A DNA stretch of 64,000 nucleotides, taken from NCBI RefSeq assembly GCF_040581485.1, contig NC_090132.1, positions 12,535,001-12,599,000 of the forward strand, given 5' to 3'. Shown here in pieces: positions 62,858-64,000 of this stretch. Within the stretch, counting starts at the first letter, position 1. Every line of letters begins with the position of its first letter. Origin of the DNA: Linepithema humile. Lineage: Eukaryota; Arthropoda; Insecta; Hymenoptera; Formicidae. Made by a program: the position numbers and the translations under genes. Below the pieces are notes generated by a model. The model saw only the letters and a list, made by a program, of their open reading frames with translations. It made no database searches and had not been told where the DNA came from.

Positions 62858-63979
62858 ATTTTGATACATGATGTTACAATATTTATCGGAAACAAAATTG
62901 AATTTGAACCCATTTGCCACAAGCTTACAGACCGACAACAAACTTCCATTAATTGAGGGTACGTACAAGACGTTTTGAATCTTAATCGATCGCCTTTTTC
63001 CATCATTGTTTACTACATGAATTTGTACTGTACCGATTCCCTCAACTGCCACTCGTTGACCATTTGCCACGAAGATCTTCTCCTGATGATTCTCGTTAAA
63101 TTCTGTGAACATACTTTTATTAGATGTAACATGTGATGTCGCACCTGAATCGACTATCCAACCATGGCTAATTCTTGAAGTTAAAAATAGGAAATCGCTT
63201 TTCTCCGATGCTTCTACTAAATTTGCTTGTTGCTTGCCGTCACTGCTTTTTCTTTTGTCTTTTACTTTTTCTTTCTTGTCTTTCAAATACTTTTTGTACT
63301 TTGGGCATTTAGGCTTAAGATGTCCTTTCTCCTTGCAGAAGAAGCATATGATGTCCTCTCGATTTTTAATTGACGCGTTTCTACTTACACGTAAAGCCAT
63401 CGTGCCATTTGTTTCACTAGAAGTTTTATTCTTACGTTTGTTCCATTCATCTAATAAACGCTGCTCTACTACGGCCGTTGTCAAATTGGTTTCTCTTGAC
63501 TCTAACGCTGTCACCAAAGTATCATAACTTTCTGGTAAACTACCTAGTAGAACTGCGACATGCCAATCTTCGGTTTTTAGTTCCTTACCGATATCGTTCA
63601 TTTGTTGAAACGCTTCGGCTATGCGTGTGACGTGCATTTCCAGATCTGCGCCTTCTTCTAATTTCATATTTATAAGACGCTTTATTAGTCGAACCACACT
63701 GTTAGCGTTGCTCTTCTCGTGATACGTTTTCAGGGCCTCCTATGCAGATTTAGCAGTTTTCGCGTTTCGAATAAGTATCAATTGCTCATCTTCCACATTC
63801 AATCCGATGGTCGCATATGCAAGAGAATCTTTCTTTTTCCATGCTTCCGTTTCAGGATTCGGTGGATCTGCTATAACGGTTTCCCACACACCTTCCTTCG
63901 TCAAGAGTAATTGCATCTTGAACTTCCATACGAAATAGTTCGTATTATTTAGTTTGGTTATGGCGTACTTTGTATCCAT
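62858..63979 (-). pseudogene. gag-pol: Copia Gag and protease with one in-frame stop
   Basis: From ATG at 63979: KLNNTNYFVWKFKMQLLL, a DUF4219/UBN2-type Gag domain. Then a TAG at 63740-63742 inside a conserved KSA(W)EAL position, followed by the same frame: VVRLIKRLINMKL, zinc knuckle CFFCKEKGHLKPKC, and aspartic protease start WIVDSGATSHVT. The frame runs into the solo LTR at 62854. Confidence 0.9.
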
Positions 63980-64000
63980 GCTGCACGTTTTCCTGCTGTC

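Larger units (their letters stand above)
57839..64000 (-). mobile_element. Decayed Ty1/copia retrotransposon (5' end off window)
   Basis: Minus-strand order from 63979 down: Gag, protease, integrase, RT, RNase H, purine tract, LTR. The integrase-before-RT order defines copia. The 5' LTR lies beyond 64000. Several stops and frameshifts plus a 1,957-bp inserted solo LTR make it inactive. Confidence 0.92.

Noticed and set aside
1..64000. CRISPR array, tRNA or rRNA genes
   Set aside because: The repeat arrays seen are minisatellites or subterminal arrays without uniform spacers, and no cloverleaf or rRNA-like sequence was noticed by eye. A tRNAscan run would be needed to exclude tRNAs formally.

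Overview
The window is AT-rich eukaryotic DNA, most likely an insect and probably an ant or other hymenopteran. It has spliced genes with GT-AG introns, a SCAPER-like host gene fragment, and a dense nest of insect-type transposable elements. I see no bacterial or organellar genes, tRNA, rRNA or CRISPR array. The species call is inference from element content; no single gene settles it.

Left part (1-14 kb). A minus-strand multi-exon gene of unknown function carries a GC-rich minisatellite in its second exon (230-1059). Next come a locally duplicated segment with a hAT-type MITE in one copy, and three long hairpin elements. A very large Helitron replicase follows (5430-12716). It encodes in one open frame an Ulp1-like cysteine protease, a HUH Rep nuclease, a Pif1-type helicase and a C-terminal ubiquitin-specific protease. 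It is flanked on both sides by arrays of a short GGCTGC..GCGC motif. A foldback element (13088-13905) follows.

Middle (14-50 kb). A tyrosine-recombinase (Crypton-like) gene is spread over 14.6-49.8 kb and has been hit repeatedly. Its first recognisable exon (14601-21755) is split by a 6,895-bp TIR element (14825-21719) with a TA target duplication, whose only recognisable gene is a spliced DUF4806-type gene. The next intron contains a complete Polinton/Maverick (22452-39891) with 6-bp TATAGT duplications and about 530-bp nearly identical TIRs. It also contains a foldback element split by a CsRn1-type Gypsy retrotransposon (40293-46132, GTGTG duplication) and a mariner-like MITE. The recombinase exons resume at 47023 and end in a frameshifted last exon.

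The Polinton looks structurally intact. It has a spliced protein-primed DNA polymerase B, a chromodomain integrase, packaging ATPase, adenain-like protease, PLA2/pX-like protein, and minor and major capsid candidates. It also has several unassigned genes, some spliced. The same GGGTATATAA promoter core appears in both TIRs, in front of polB and in front of a right-arm gene, so transcription probably starts inward from both ends and from internal copies.

Right part (50-64 kb). This holds a hAT MITE, a near-perfect 0.8-kb hairpin, a broken SCAPER fragment (53787-54950), about 2.9 kb of AT-rich non-coding DNA, and a decayed minus-strand Ty1/copia element. The copia element runs off the right edge and is interrupted by a 1,957-bp solo LTR with a GTAC duplication. 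Most boundaries rest on target-site duplications visible in the sequence.
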